This document shows, in pieces, positions 47,815-57,391 of a DNA stretch of 64,000 bases (the first letter of the stretch is position 1; every line of letters begins with the position of its first letter). Made by a program: the position numbers and the translations under genes. Under the pieces are notes generated by a model that was not told the DNA's origin, did not search any database, and worked only from the letters and a program-made list of their open reading frames with translations. The DNA is from Shewanella litoralis (lineage in GTDB: Bacteria > Pseudomonadota > Gammaproteobacteria > Enterobacterales > Shewanellaceae): contig NZ_WSRZ01000009.1 in assembly GCF_009828585.1 (NCBI RefSeq), forward strand, positions 1-64,000, written 5' to 3'.

Positions 47815-49470
47815 ATGAAAGTAATTAATTATGTTACCCCTCTGATGTCGCTGTGTTTGGTTGCTTGTCAAACAACCGATAGGCCTGAACCTGAAACGGT
47901 TAAGTCAGCGTTATCTGAGTCAAGACAGCAAGCGCAAGCGAATGCCACTGTTACCCCGCCGCCAGCAACCATGCCTGCTGAAGTTCAGCGTGAATTAAAT
48001 GGCAGTAATGCGCTGGCTTCAGCAAGAGCGCTTCCTGCTGAGCGTCGCTTTGATGTGTCGGCAAATAATGTTGATGCTCGAGTGTTTTTTCCAAGTCTTG
48101 TGAAAGACACGCCATTAAGTGTGGCAGTGCATCCCGATGTGCAAGGTACCATTTCGTTATCACTTAAAGCGGTCACCTTGTCTGAGGCGCTGCAAGTTGT
48201 AGAAGATATTTACGGTTATGAAGTGAGTCGACAAGGGCGTATTTTACGGGTTTTCCCGTCAGGCATGCGCACCGAAACGTATCCATTAAATTACCTGTAT
48301 ATGCAACGTGAAGGCTTATCGTTAACCTCGGTGAGTTCAGGACGCATATCTGATGATAATGACAACTCAAATAGCAGCAGTAATAACAATAGCAGCTCAA
48401 GTAGCTCAAACAGTAATAGTAGTAGCAACTCGGGCAGTAACGAACAAAGCAATGGCACGTTTATTCGCTCTACCACTAAAACGGATTTTTGGGGCGAGTT
48501 ACAAGCCACGTTAGTGTCGATTATTGGCGAAACCGGTGGCGGTCGCCAGGTGGTTGTTACCCCACAAGCGGGTTTAGTGACCATTCGTGCTTACCCTAAC
48601 GAATTAAGACAAGTGCGTACCTTTTTAAGCACTGCAGAAAGTCATTTGCAGCGTCAGGTTATACTCGAAGCTAAAATTTTAGAAGTGACTTTATCTGATG
48701 GTTACCAGCAGGGTATTCAGTGGGAAAATGTATTAGGTCATGTGGATAACACCAATATTGATTTTAGTACTTCTGCCGGTCAGGGATTGGGTAATACCAT
48801 CTCTTCAGTGATTGGGGGCGTGACCTCAATTAATGTTAAAGGCACGGATTTTAGTACCATGATTAGCTTGCTCGACACTCAGGGCGATGTTGATGTGTTA
48901 TCAAGTCCACGAGTGACGGCGTCAAATAACCAAAAAGCGGTGATTAAAGTCGGTAACGACGAATACTTTGTGACCGATGTGTCGACCACAACAGTGTCAT
49001 CGACCACGACCGTGACCACGCCAGAAGTTGAATTAACGCCATTTTTCTCTGGTATTGCGTTAGATGTAACGCCGCAAATTGATGAAAATGGCAATGTCCT
49101 ATTGCATGTCCATCCGTCGGTGATTGATGTGCAAGAGCAAACCAAAACCATTCAAATCAGCGATTCAACCCTAGAGCTGCCGTTGGCGCAAAGTGAAATT
49201 CGTGAGTCTGATACTGTCATTAGAGCGGCGTCGGGAGATGTGGTTGTGATTGGTGGTTTAATGAAGAGTGAAAACATCGAAACCGTGTCTAAGGTACCGT
49301 TATTAGGTGATATTCCATTTTTAGGTGAGGCGTTTACTAGCCGTAGTAAATCAAAGCAGAAAACCGAATTAATTATCTTACTTAAGCCAACAGTGGTGGG
49401 GTTAGACACCTGGAAAGATGAGCTCAAGCGTTCGCAAGATTTGATTGAGCGTTGGTATCCTTCTAAGTAA
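47815..49470 (+). CDS. mshL: MSHA secretin MshL
   Basis: MshL (551 residues) forms the outer-membrane channel of the MSHA pilus. It is a lipoprotein with lipobox LVAC near residue 18. A secretin/TonB short N-terminal-like domain lies at about 80-160. A low-complexity stretch of Ser, Asn and Gly occupies about residues 180-215. The secretin domain fills the C-terminal half, including VEVTPQ-like LDVTPQIDENG and the late GGLMKSENIETVSKVPLLGDIP motif. The Ser/Asn stretch is where N1-type domains usually sit and is probably a flexible loop. Confidence 0.93.
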   Translation: MKVINYVTPLMSLCLVACQTTDRPEPETVKSALSESRQQAQANATVTPPPATMPAEVQRELNGSNALASARALPAERRFDVSANNVDARVFFPSLVKDTPLSVAVHPDVQGTISLSLKAVTLSEALQVVEDIYGYEVSRQGRILRVFPSGMRTETYPLNYLYMQREGLSLTSVSSGRISDDNDNSNSSSNNNSSSSSSNSNSSSNSGSNEQSNGTFIRSTTKTDFWGELQATLVSIIGETGGGRQVVVTPQAGLVTIRAYPNELRQVRTFLSTAESHLQRQVILEAKILEVTLSDGYQQGIQWENVLGHVDNTNIDFSTSAGQGLGNTISSVIGGVTSINVKGTDFSTMISLLDTQGDVDVLSSPRVTASNNQKAVIKVGNDEYFVTDVSTTTVSSTTTVTTPEVELTPFFSGIALDVTPQIDENGNVLLHVHPSVIDVQEQTKTIQISDSTLELPLAQSEIRESDTVIRAASGDVVVIGGLMKSENIETVSKVPLLGDIPFLGEAFTSRSKSKQKTELIILLKPTVVGLDTWKDELKRSQDLIERWYPSK

Positions 49471-49489
49471 TGATGGAACGTAAATAGTT

Positions 49490-50425
49490 ATGTATTTGCA
49501 ACACTTTGGCATGGCGCAGCTGCCTTTTACGCTGACGCCCAATACGGGATTCTTTTTTGGTTTAGCTCCCCATGTCGAAGCCTTGCAAGTGCTGCAAACA
49601 GCGTTAGAAACCGGTGAAGGATTTATCAAAGTCACTGGTGAGGTAGGTACCGGAAAAACATTAGTTTGCCGTAAGCTATTGAATGATTTACCGACTCAAT
49701 ACCACTGCGCTTATTTACCTAATCCTTATTTAACGCCAAAAGAATTACGTTTTGCGGTGGCTGCTGAGCTCGGGTTGTCTCTGCCAAATAAGCTTGATCA
49801 ACAGCAATTAACTCGTTTGATCCATGAGCGATTACTCGAATTAAATCACCAGGGTTTTCATGTCGTACTCGTGCTAGATGAAGCGCAAGCATTGCCTGAT
49901 GACAGTATTGAAGCATTACGGTTATTTACTAATTTAGAAACCGAAAGCCGTAAGTTGTTACAGGTGGTGTTATTTGGTCAGCCCGAATTAGATGAGCGAC
50001 TCGCGCAGGCTAAGTTTAGACAATTACGCCAACGAATAACCTTTAGTTACCATTTGCGTCCATTAAGCTGGGATGAAATACGCGCCTATATACAATATCG
50101 ATTGCATATAGCGGGTTATCAAGGGGGCGATTTATTCAGTGCGAGCGACATTAAACTATTAGCAAAAGCCGCTCGCGGCATCCCACGTTTAGTAAACATA
50201 TTAGCCCATAAAAGTTTATTGCTTTGCTATGGCGAGGGGCGTCAGCAGGTGTCGACAAAGCATTGCCGCGCAGCAATACGCGACACTGAAGATATTAATT
50301 TAACCGAACGCTCAGGTTTTTCACGCACTAGCATGCTATTGATTATTTTATTACTAGCATTGATGCTAATGCTGGGATTCATGGATGTTAGCGGTGAGTG
50401 GTTGACACGGATAAGTGAGCATTAA
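49490..50425 (+). CDS. mshM: MSHA biogenesis ATPase MshM (ExeA-like)
   Basis: The 311-residue AAA-type ATPase has Walker A GEVGTGKT at about residues 48-55 and Walker B VLVLDEAQ near 123-130. The start MYLQHFGMAQLPFTLTPN is typical of ExeA/GspA-type proteins, which help secretins assemble through the cell wall. A membrane helix at about 279-298 ends the protein, with only a short tail beyond it and no peptidoglycan-binding domain visible. Its stop codon overlaps the mshN start (TAATG). Confidence 0.92.
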   Translation: MYLQHFGMAQLPFTLTPNTGFFFGLAPHVEALQVLQTALETGEGFIKVTGEVGTGKTLVCRKLLNDLPTQYHCAYLPNPYLTPKELRFAVAAELGLSLPNKLDQQQLTRLIHERLLELNHQGFHVVLVLDEAQALPDDSIEALRLFTNLETESRKLLQVVLFGQPELDERLAQAKFRQLRQRITFSYHLRPLSWDEIRAYIQYRLHIAGYQGGDLFSASDIKLLAKAARGIPRLVNILAHKSLLLCYGEGRQQVSTKHCRAAIRDTEDINLTERSGFSRTSMLLIILLLALMLMLGFMDVSGEWLTRISEH

Positions 50426-51756
50426 TGAGTGTGATAATAAAAATGCTGCGAGATTTAGAGCAGCGTGAGAAACCCGACCCAACTCAGTCAGCCCCGACAC
50501 CCTCCCAGGCGAAGGGTGAGTTTGTTCGTCCGCAAGTTCAATACTATCCAGCTGAAAAGTCACGCTCGCCATTAATCGCCGCTGGTGTGTGTTTGCTGCT
50601 GTTAATCCCTGCCGTATGGTTTGGTATGTCAATGTACCAGCAAGCTGACTCGTCGGTTGCACAACAATTGGCTGAGGTGAGCCCAACAAGGCTTAACAAT
50701 GCAGATGATAAGGCTGCAGACGCGTCTGTTAAACCAACAAATGAACCGCAACCAGACGTTGCTGGTTTAGCTCAAACCAACAGTGGCGCTGCAGCATCGG
50801 CTTCGGTGGTTAATCATCTTGATAATGCAGGCAAAATAGTCAGTGACACCGCGTTAACAGAGAGTGAAAGCGAGGCGGTTGAGCTAGTGTCTAAATCAGT
50901 GGCGACTATACCCGATACATCAGTGACGTTAGTCTCAACTGAACCAGCGCGCTTAACGCAAGCCGATGAGCCTGTTATCAGTACCTCTGATTTAACCTCA
51001 ACAAATAAACAAAAAGAGGTTAAAGAGGCACAAGCTGTTGTAGTAAAAAATAGCCCCTCAGAAGTTACATCTAGCGATAAGCCTGTCGTTGCAAAAGCCA
51101 ATATAAGTGCTAACAAAGCTACAGTAGATTCAAATGCGGCCTTAAATGACATGACGGTTAAAGAGGTCGTGTTAACCAAAACTCAAATGGCGCAATTACA
51201 ATATCGCAAAGCGGTTGATGCTGAAAAAGCGCAAAATGTAGATGATGCAGCCAGCTTTTACTTAGAAGCCATTATTTTACAGCCAAATTTGCATAAAGCC
51301 CGCAAACAGCTGGTGGCCATTTATTACGCTCAAAACAATACCACTACGGCGATGCGCTTATTAGAAAGTGGTCTGAGTATGTTCCCGCAAGAGTGGGAGT
51401 TTTATGTGATATTGGCGCGAATTCAAGCTGAAGTAAAAGCCTTTGATAGTGCCAATAGCACTTTAGCGGCAATCCCAGATAATTCAAGCTGGGCCCGCGA
51501 CAAGTGGGTTGCGCAAACTGAGTTAGCGCAAAATACACAAAATTTTGTGTTAGCAGAACAAGCGTATCGTCAATTATTACAAGCCGAATCGACGCAGGCC
51601 CGCTGGTGGATGGGCCTGGGTTATGCATTAGATTCCCAACAAAAATACGTTCCTGCTGCTCAAGCTTATCGCTCAGCATTAAGCTATGAAGGATTATCGA
51701 CGTCAGCCATGAATTTTATTGAAACCCGTTTAGCTCAGCTAGGAGAAAACCGATGA
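50425..51756 (+). CDS. mshN: MSHA biogenesis TPR protein MshN
   Basis: The 443-residue protein has a short cytoplasmic N-terminus (MSVIIKMLRDLEQRE), a membrane helix at about 50-69, a long low-complexity Ala/Ser/Val/Thr linker to about 245 and a C-terminal TPR domain (KAVDAEKAQNVDDAASFYLE, LHKARKQLVAIYYAQNN). MshN is required for MSHA assembly in Vibrio; its precise role is not established. It overlaps mshM and, by 4 bases, mshE. Confidence 0.9.
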   Translation: MSVIIKMLRDLEQREKPDPTQSAPTPSQAKGEFVRPQVQYYPAEKSRSPLIAAGVCLLLLIPAVWFGMSMYQQADSSVAQQLAEVSPTRLNNADDKAADASVKPTNEPQPDVAGLAQTNSGAAASASVVNHLDNAGKIVSDTALTESESEAVELVSKSVATIPDTSVTLVSTEPARLTQADEPVISTSDLTSTNKQKEVKEAQAVVVKNSPSEVTSSDKPVVAKANISANKATVDSNAALNDMTVKEVVLTKTQMAQLQYRKAVDAEKAQNVDDAASFYLEAIILQPNLHKARKQLVAIYYAQNNTTTAMRLLESGLSMFPQEWEFYVILARIQAEVKAFDSANSTLAAIPDNSSWARDKWVAQTELAQNTQNFVLAEQAYRQLLQAESTQARWWMGLGYALDSQQKYVPAAQAYRSALSYEGLSTSAMNFIETRLAQLGENR

Positions 51757-53513
51757 AACCAAAGTTAAAGATGCGCTTAGGTGATCTTCTGGTGCAAGAG
51801 CTAATTATTACCGAAGCACAATTACAACAAGCACTGACAGAGCAGCGTAATAGCGGTAAAAAACTCGGCCGTACCTTGATTGATCTTAACAGTATTACTG
51901 AAGATCAATTATTGCAGTTTTTGTCGCAGCAGCTGAATTTACCTTACTTAGACATCAGCCGTAGGCCTATCGCCGCTGAAGTGGTTAATATTCTGCCTGA
52001 GGTACAAGCACGTCGTTATCGTGCCTTGGTAGTTGAAAGCGGCGCTGATCATGTATTGATTGCAATGAGCGATCCTGCCGACTTACAAGCTATCGATAAC
52101 TTAGAATTATTGGTTGCCCCTAAGCAATTAATGCTCGCGGTAGCCCCAGAGCAACAACTGTTAGATGCATTTGATAACTTATATCGCCGCACGGGGCAAA
52201 TTGCTGAAATTGCCGGCAAGTTAGAAGAAGAATATGCCGCAGACGACATGTTCGACCTTAGCAGCCTAACGGAAGGTGATGCCGATAACGAAACCACAGT
52301 AGTTAAGTTACTACAGTCGATTTTTGAAGATGCAGTGCAAATGCGGGCGTCTGATATCCATATTGAGCCAGGCGAAAAAGTGTTGCGCATTCGTCAGCGT
52401 ATTGATGGTCAATTACATGAAAATACATTAAGTGAAGTCAACATTTCCTCGGCATTGGTGCTGCGCCTTAAATTAATGGCTGGCCTGGATATTTCAGAAA
52501 AACGTATGCCACAAGATGGTCGTTTTCATATTGAAATTAAAGGTCATAAAATCGATGTGCGTATGTCGACCATGCCCATTTATCATGGCGAATCGGTGGT
52601 AATGCGTTTGTTAGATCAAACCTCGGGATTACGCACTCTAGACGAAACTGGCATGCCGCCACACATTGTGGCGCGCATTCGTAAACAAATTAAACGTCCT
52701 CACGGCATGTTATTGGTCACCGGGCCAACCGGTAGCGGTAAAACCACAACCTTGTACGGTATTTTAAGTGAGTTAAACACGCCAGACAGAAAAATCATTA
52801 CCGTAGAAGACCCGGTAGAGTATCAGTTACCGCGCATTAACCAGGTGCAAGTTAACCATAAAATTGGCTTAAACTTTTCTAATGTACTGCGTACCACCTT
52901 GCGCCAAGATCCCGATATTATCATGGTGGGCGAAATGCGTGACCAAGAAACCGTTGAAATTGGCTTGCGAGGCGCATTAACCGGTCACTTTGTATTATCC
53001 ACCTTGCACACCAATGATGCGGTAACCAGTGCCTTGCGACTACTCGATATGGGCGCGGCAAGTTACTTAGTTGCGAGCGCCTTGCGAGTTATTATTGCCC
53101 AGCGATTAGTGCGTAGAGTATGCCATAACTGCGCTGTAGATTATCAGCCTACAGCAGCAGAGCGCAGCTGGTTGTCGAGTGTGACTAAGCAAGATATTAA
53201 TAATGCGACCTTTAAAGTGGGCAGTGGTTGTCAAACGTGTAATGGCTCAGGCTATCGTGGTCGAATTGGTATTTTTGAAATATTAGAACTCGATGAAAAT
53301 ATGATTGATGCCATGCGCACCGGTAATCCACAAGATTTTGCGCGCGCGGCCATCCGTAGCCCTAACTTTATTCCATTAGCCCATTCGGCAATGGAATATT
53401 TATTCCAGGGAACGACAACATTAGAAGAGGTCGCCAAGTTAGTCGAAGATGTCACTGAATCAAACATGGCATTATCAACAGACTTAGTTAATCAGCCTGG
53501 CACTGGGGCGTAA
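51753..53513 (+). CDS. mshE: MSHA pilus extension ATPase MshE
   Basis: MshE (586 residues) powers MSHA assembly. The N-terminus has two copies of the pattern described for the c-di-GMP-binding MshEN domain: RLGDLLVQELIITEAQLQQA at about 8-27 and KLGRTLIDLNSITEDQLLQF at about 38-57. The motor has Walker A GPTGSGKT near 323-330, DPDIIMVGEMRD, a [13 protein letters not shown] His box, and zinc motifs CHNC and CQTC near 457 and 493. In V. cholerae, c-di-GMP binding to MshE stimulates MSHA function; the same is expected here by homology. It is a paralogue of PilB. Confidence 0.95.
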   Translation: MKPKLKMRLGDLLVQELIITEAQLQQALTEQRNSGKKLGRTLIDLNSITEDQLLQFLSQQLNLPYLDISRRPIAAEVVNILPEVQARRYRALVVESGADHVLIAMSDPADLQAIDNLELLVAPKQLMLAVAPEQQLLDAFDNLYRRTGQIAEIAGKLEEEYAADDMFDLSSLTEGDADNETTVVKLLQSIFEDAVQMRASDIHIEPGEKVLRIRQRIDGQLHENTLSEVNISSALVLRLKLMAGLDISEKRMPQDGRFHIEIKGHKIDVRMSTMPIYHGESVVMRLLDQTSGLRTLDETGMPPHIVARIRKQIKRPHGMLLVTGPTGSGKTTTLYGILSELNTPDRKIITVEDPVEYQLPRINQVQVNHKIGLNFSNVLRTTLRQDPDIIMVGEMRDQETVEIGLRGALTGHFVLSTLHTNDAVTSALRLLDMGAASYLVASALRVIIAQRLVRRVCHNCAVDYQPTAAERSWLSSVTKQDINNATFKVGSGCQTCNGSGYRGRIGIFEILELDENMIDAMRTGNPQDFARAAIRSPNFIPLAHSAMEYLFQGTTTLEEVAKLVEDVTESNMALSTDLVNQPGTGA

Positions 53514-53515
53514 TT

Positions 53516-54730
53516 ATGCCTACTTATCAATATCGTGGTCGTAATGCGCAAGGTAAAGCGGTAACAGCGCAGCTTGAATCAGCGACTGAAAGTGCGGCGG
53601 CAGATATCTTGCTGTCTCGCGGCATTATTCCCTTAGAGCTCACCGAGGTTAAGCCTAAGCAATCGTTTTCAATGGCGTTGTTTCAGAGCAAGGTCTCATT
53701 AGAAGAGTTACAAATTTTTACGCGACAAATTTACTCGTTGACGCGTTCAGGCATTCCTATTTTGCGGGCGATTGCCGGGTTGTCTGAAACCACTCATTCG
53801 CAACGAATGAAGCATGCTTTAGATGATATCTCTGAGCAGTTAACCTCTGGTCGGCCTTTATCTTCATCGATGAACCAGCACCCAGATGTGTTTGATTCTT
53901 TATTTGTGTCTATGATCCACGTGGGCGAAAATACCGGTAAATTAGAAGATGCTTTTATTCAATTGTCGCATTACATTGAGCGCGAACAAGAAACTCGTCG
54001 ACGTATTAAAGCGGCGATGCGTTATCCTATTTTTGTACTGATAGCGATTACACTTGCGATGATTATCCTCAATATTATGGTCATCCCTAAATTTGCCGAT
54101 ATGTTTTCGCGTTTTGGCGCAGATTTACCCTGGGCCACTAAAATACTCATCGCCACCTCAAACCTGTTTGTGAATTATTGGCCATTGATGTTGGTGGTCT
54201 TAATCGGTACGTTTATTGGTATACGTTATTGGCATCATACCGAAAAGGGCGAGAAACAGTGGGATTTGTGGAAGTTACACATTCCAATAGTGGGTTCAAT
54301 TATTGAGCGCTCAACTTTGTCACGCTATTGCCGGAGTTTTTCTATGATGCTCAGTGCGGGCGTGCCAATGACACAAGCGCTAAGTTTAGTTGCCGATGCA
54401 GTTGATAACGCCTACATGCATGACAAAATTGTCGGGATGCGCCGTGGCATTGAGTCGGGCGAGTCGATGCTAAGAGTGTCAAATGCCAGCCATTTGTTTA
54501 CCCCTTTAGTATTGCAAATGGTTGCGGTGGGTGAAGAAACCGGCCAAATCGATCAGCTGCTCAATGATGCGGCAGACTTTTATGAAGGTGAAGTTGATTA
54601 CGATTTAAAAAACCTAACCGCAAAATTAGAACCTATTTTAATTGGTTTTGTTGCCGGTATTGTGTTGATCCTTGCGCTAGGTATCTATTTACCAATGTGG
54701 GATATGCTAAAAGTAGTGAAAGGTGGGTAA
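53516..54730 (+). CDS. mshG: MSHA inner-membrane platform protein MshG
   Basis: The 404-residue GspF/PilC family protein has two repeated cytoplasmic domains and hydrophobic segments around 170-190, 215-235 and 375-395. Typical segments are FTRQIYSLTRSGIPILRAI and YCRSFSMMLSAGVPMTQAL. It couples MshE to prepilin assembly in the inner membrane. It follows mshE by 2 bases and parallels PilC (3141-4406). Confidence 0.95.
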   Translation: MPTYQYRGRNAQGKAVTAQLESATESAAADILLSRGIIPLELTEVKPKQSFSMALFQSKVSLEELQIFTRQIYSLTRSGIPILRAIAGLSETTHSQRMKHALDDISEQLTSGRPLSSSMNQHPDVFDSLFVSMIHVGENTGKLEDAFIQLSHYIEREQETRRRIKAAMRYPIFVLIAITLAMIILNIMVIPKFADMFSRFGADLPWATKILIATSNLFVNYWPLMLVVLIGTFIGIRYWHHTEKGEKQWDLWKLHIPIVGSIIERSTLSRYCRSFSMMLSAGVPMTQALSLVADAVDNAYMHDKIVGMRRGIESGESMLRVSNASHLFTPLVLQMVAVGEETGQIDQLLNDAADFYEGEVDYDLKNLTAKLEPILIGFVAGIVLILALGIYLPMWDMLKVVKGG

Positions 54731-54763
54731 ACTCAACATGTTCACACTTCATTGGATAACACT

Positions 54764-55351
54764 ATGTTAAGTCAACAAAAGGCCGATGATGATTTGCTTA
54801 GCGTGTATGGTAAAATAGTCGCTATCGTCGTGTTGCTTGTTGTATTGGCGATATTGGGCGCGCGTTATATTAATACTGCGCCAAATTTAACCAGCCAAGG
54901 TTTAGCTTTTGAACATAATCGGCTTTTGAATGTCTTAGCCATGGTACGAAGTCAGTGGTTAACTTCGGGTCGGCCTAAAAAAATGTTATTATCCTGGTAC
55001 GATGTGGCACCAAATGTGCTTAATGATACAAAGGGCAATGCAGGCGTTGAATCGTCAAAAACTGGACAGCCTAGCGCTTTTGGGCAATTAGATTCTACAG
55101 AAGCGGATTTAATCGGCACAAACAATTGGATTCAAATATCACCTAAGGGTTGGCCTATTGTTGACACCTATGATGAAAAAGGATGTAACCAGCTTTGGCA
55201 GCAATTGCTGGCGACGAGCACCACTGAATTAGCGTTAACTGTTGTTTATCAAAAAAATGAGCAGGTGTGTCGCTATGTTTCACCCAATCAATCGAGTTTA
55301 AGCTACCAGTTACAAACCGGACGGGTGATATTTTTATCAGCGCAAAAGTAA
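54764..55351 (+). CDS. mshF: MSHA biogenesis protein MshF
   Basis: The 195-residue protein has one membrane helix at about 17-37 followed by a periplasmic part. It is recognised by position between mshG and mshB and by general layout; sequence conservation of MshF is low and its role is not established. I chose the ATG at 54764; an in-frame TTG at 54752 lacks a ribosome-binding site. It contains two cysteines in the last third (GCNQLW and QVCRYV) that could pair. Confidence 0.78.
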   Translation: MLSQQKADDDLLSVYGKIVAIVVLLVVLAILGARYINTAPNLTSQGLAFEHNRLLNVLAMVRSQWLTSGRPKKMLLSWYDVAPNVLNDTKGNAGVESSKTGQPSAFGQLDSTEADLIGTNNWIQISPKGWPIVDTYDEKGCNQLWQQLLATSTTELALTVVYQKNEQVCRYVSPNQSSLSYQLQTGRVIFLSAQK

Positions 55352-55458
55352 AAAAACTATCGCTAGCGTTAAAAGTTTAATAAGCTGCTAATATTATGTA
55401 AGTTATAGGCGTATTAGTATTTTTGTCTATTATAAGAACATTTAAAAAGTGAGGTAAT

Positions 55459-56064
55459 ATGAAATTAAGACAACAAGGTTTTTCATTAATCGAGTTAGTT
55501 ATTGTGATTGTCATTTTAGGCTTATTAGCGGCAACAGCAATTCCACGCTTTTTAAATGTTACCGATGATGCCGAAGATGCCAGTGTTGATGGTGTTGCAG
55601 GTGGTTTAGCCACCGCAGTAAGCTTTGTGCGTGCACAGTGGGAAGTCGATGGTCGTCGTAATACCAGTGTGGTATTAGATGGGACGACTGTGTCATTAGA
55701 TACTCGTTTTGGTTTCCCTACCGGCACTACAAATACTAGTGCAACCGCAATGACTAATGCGTCATGCCAGGAAGTGTTTGATTCTGTATTGCAAAATGCA
55801 CCACGTAACGTGTTGTTCAATCAAGATGCGAGTGATCAGCGTTACACAGTGCGCGTGATTAATGCGACGGGTGGATCATCAACTAGTATTGATGGCGCTA
55901 CTGTGAACAACCTTGATTTATGTGTATATCATCAGGTGGCTTCATTAGTGCTGAATCAGGCCAACGGTGTCGCAACACCAACACCTGATTTATCTACTGC
56001 AGGGGCTAAAGGCGTGACATATAACCCAGGTACTGGACAAGTCGTTTCTTTTACCAATAATTAA
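55459..56064 (+). CDS. mshB: MSHA prepilin MshB
   Basis: The 201-residue prepilin has a six-residue leader (MKLRQQG, cut after Gly) and mature FSLIELVIVIVILGLLAATA with glutamate at position 5. The C-terminal part contains two cysteines. It is a minor or secondary MSHA pilin immediately before mshA. PilD should process it. GTGAGGTAAT gives a good ribosome-binding site. Confidence 0.92.
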   Translation: MKLRQQGFSLIELVIVIVILGLLAATAIPRFLNVTDDAEDASVDGVAGGLATAVSFVRAQWEVDGRRNTSVVLDGTTVSLDTRFGFPTGTTNTSATAMTNASCQEVFDSVLQNAPRNVLFNQDASDQRYTVRVINATGGSSTSIDGATVNNLDLCVYHQVASLVLNQANGVATPTPDLSTAGAKGVTYNPGTGQVVSFTNN

Positions 56065-56132
56065 TTTTAACCACCAAGTCGATTGATCCATTAATGTATG
56101 GATAAAGAGTCATTTGAATAGAGGTGTTTTAT

Positions 56133-56645
56133 ATGCAAAAGCAACAAGGTTTTACATTAATCGAATTAGTGGTTGTGATCATTATTCTCGGTATTTTAGC
56201 GGTCACTGCAGCGCCTAAGTTTATTAACTTACAAAGTGATGCACGTGTGTCGGCGTTAAGCGGAATGAAAGCCGCTATTCAAGGTGCTAATAGTTTAGTT
56301 TATTCAAAATCGATTATTGCCGGTAGTAATACCTTAGCGAGTTCTAGTGTTACTGTCCCAGCAACAGTCAATGTGGCTTATGGTTACATTGCGTCATCAA
56401 CGTCGGTAGAGGCAATTGAAACAAATTTAGAGGCCGCTTTAGAGTCAGATTTTGAAGCTCTAGCTGACGATACTACCGTAGTTACTAGTGATTGGGGCGT
56501 ACGTCGTGTGAGTAACGCAGTTTTCAGAATTATCCCTAAAGGTAAAATCGCTTCTACATCAGCGGTCAATGCTTGTTATTTGCAGTATACAAATGCAACA
56601 GCGACGGTAACGCCAGTTTATGTCTTAAATACAACTGGTTGTTAA
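56133..56645 (+). CDS. mshA: major MSHA pilin MshA (prepilin)
   Basis: The 170-residue prepilin has leader MQKQQG and mature FTLIELVVVIIILGILAVTA, then an alpha-beta pilin domain with two cysteines (NACYLQY and the C-terminal NTTGC). It is the main subunit of the mannose-sensitive haemagglutinin pilus, used for surface attachment. I chose the ATG at 56133, 8 bases after GAGG; a GTG three codons earlier is embedded in that site. A strong terminator follows, which favours high expression of mshA relative to mshC and beyond. Confidence 0.94.
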   Translation: MQKQQGFTLIELVVVIIILGILAVTAAPKFINLQSDARVSALSGMKAAIQGANSLVYSKSIIAGSNTLASSSVTVPATVNVAYGYIASSTSVEAIETNLEAALESDFEALADDTTVVTSDWGVRRVSNAVFRIIPKGKIASTSAVNACYLQYTNATATVTPVYVLNTTGC

Positions 56646-56658
56646 ATAAATGGCAATA

Positions 56659-56686
56659 AAAAAACCTGCTTTGCAGGTTTTTTTTT
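56659..56686 (+). terminator. mshA terminator
   Basis: The stem AAAAACCTGC / GCAGGTTTTT with a TTT loop is followed by a further T run, about 15 bases after the mshA stop. It splits the locus into parts before and after mshC. Confidence 0.92.
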
Positions 56687-56863
56687 GGCAAAAATAAATA
56701 ATAAAATCACCATGTTTGAGTGATCGCGAACATTAAATTTGCCATACTGCTAAAGTTGTAACAAACTAAAATATCGCCGCTTAAGTTGTTAGAGCTGGTG
56801 AGCAATTCATATTTTAGTAATCGTTCTTATTGATATTGATGCAACATTTAAATATAGGACAGA

Positions 56864-57391
56864 ATGAACGCGATGAATTACAGCAGAATACGAAGCCGCT
56901 TATTCAGAAAACCTATATCTCCAAGTGTAACCTCCAGAGGGTTTAGTTTGGTCGAGTTAGTTACAGTGATTATTTTGGTCGGCATTCTTGCTGTGTCTAT
57001 TTTACCTCGTTTAATCGGATCAAGTTCCTACAGTGCCTTCACCTTACGTAATGAGTTTATCAGTGAGCTCAGATACGTACAGCTAAAAGCCATTCAAAAT
57101 ACCGATCAATGTTACCAAGTCGACGTGAACGCAAGCGGTTATACCTTGCGTTACTTTAATAATAGAGTCGGTAATAGTTGTAGTAACCCATTTCGCACTG
57201 AGCAGCCGCAAACTTTTAGTGGTGGTGCTCACATCGCACTTGCCAGTACTGCGAACCAGGTGTTTTCGATTACATTTGACAGCCTGGGACGTATGATTTC
57301 ACCAGCGTGTTCTGGTCATTGCTTTAATGCAGTGGCAGATGAAACACTCGCTATTGCCGTTGAATCTGAGGGCTATATTTATGCCCAATAA
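56864..57391 (+). CDS. mshC: MSHA minor pilin MshC
   Basis: The 175-residue prepilin has a longer, basic leader of about 26 residues ending SRG, then FSLVELVTVIILVGILAVSI. Four cysteines lie in the C-terminal half. It is probably a GspH-like minor pilin of the tip complex. It overlaps mshD by 11 bases. The start at 56864 follows AGGACAGA. Confidence 0.9.
   Translation: MNAMNYSRIRSRLFRKPISPSVTSRGFSLVELVTVIILVGILAVSILPRLIGSSSYSAFTLRNEFISELRYVQLKAIQNTDQCYQVDVNASGYTLRYFNNRVGNSCSNPFRTEQPQTFSGGAHIALASTANQVFSITFDSLGRMISPACSGHCFNAVADETLAIAVESEGYIYAQ

Noticed and set aside
48173-48584. Minus-strand frames across the mshL Ser/Asn tract
   Set aside because: Leu/Cys-rich translations of the complement of AGC/AAT repeats; they are shadows of mshL.
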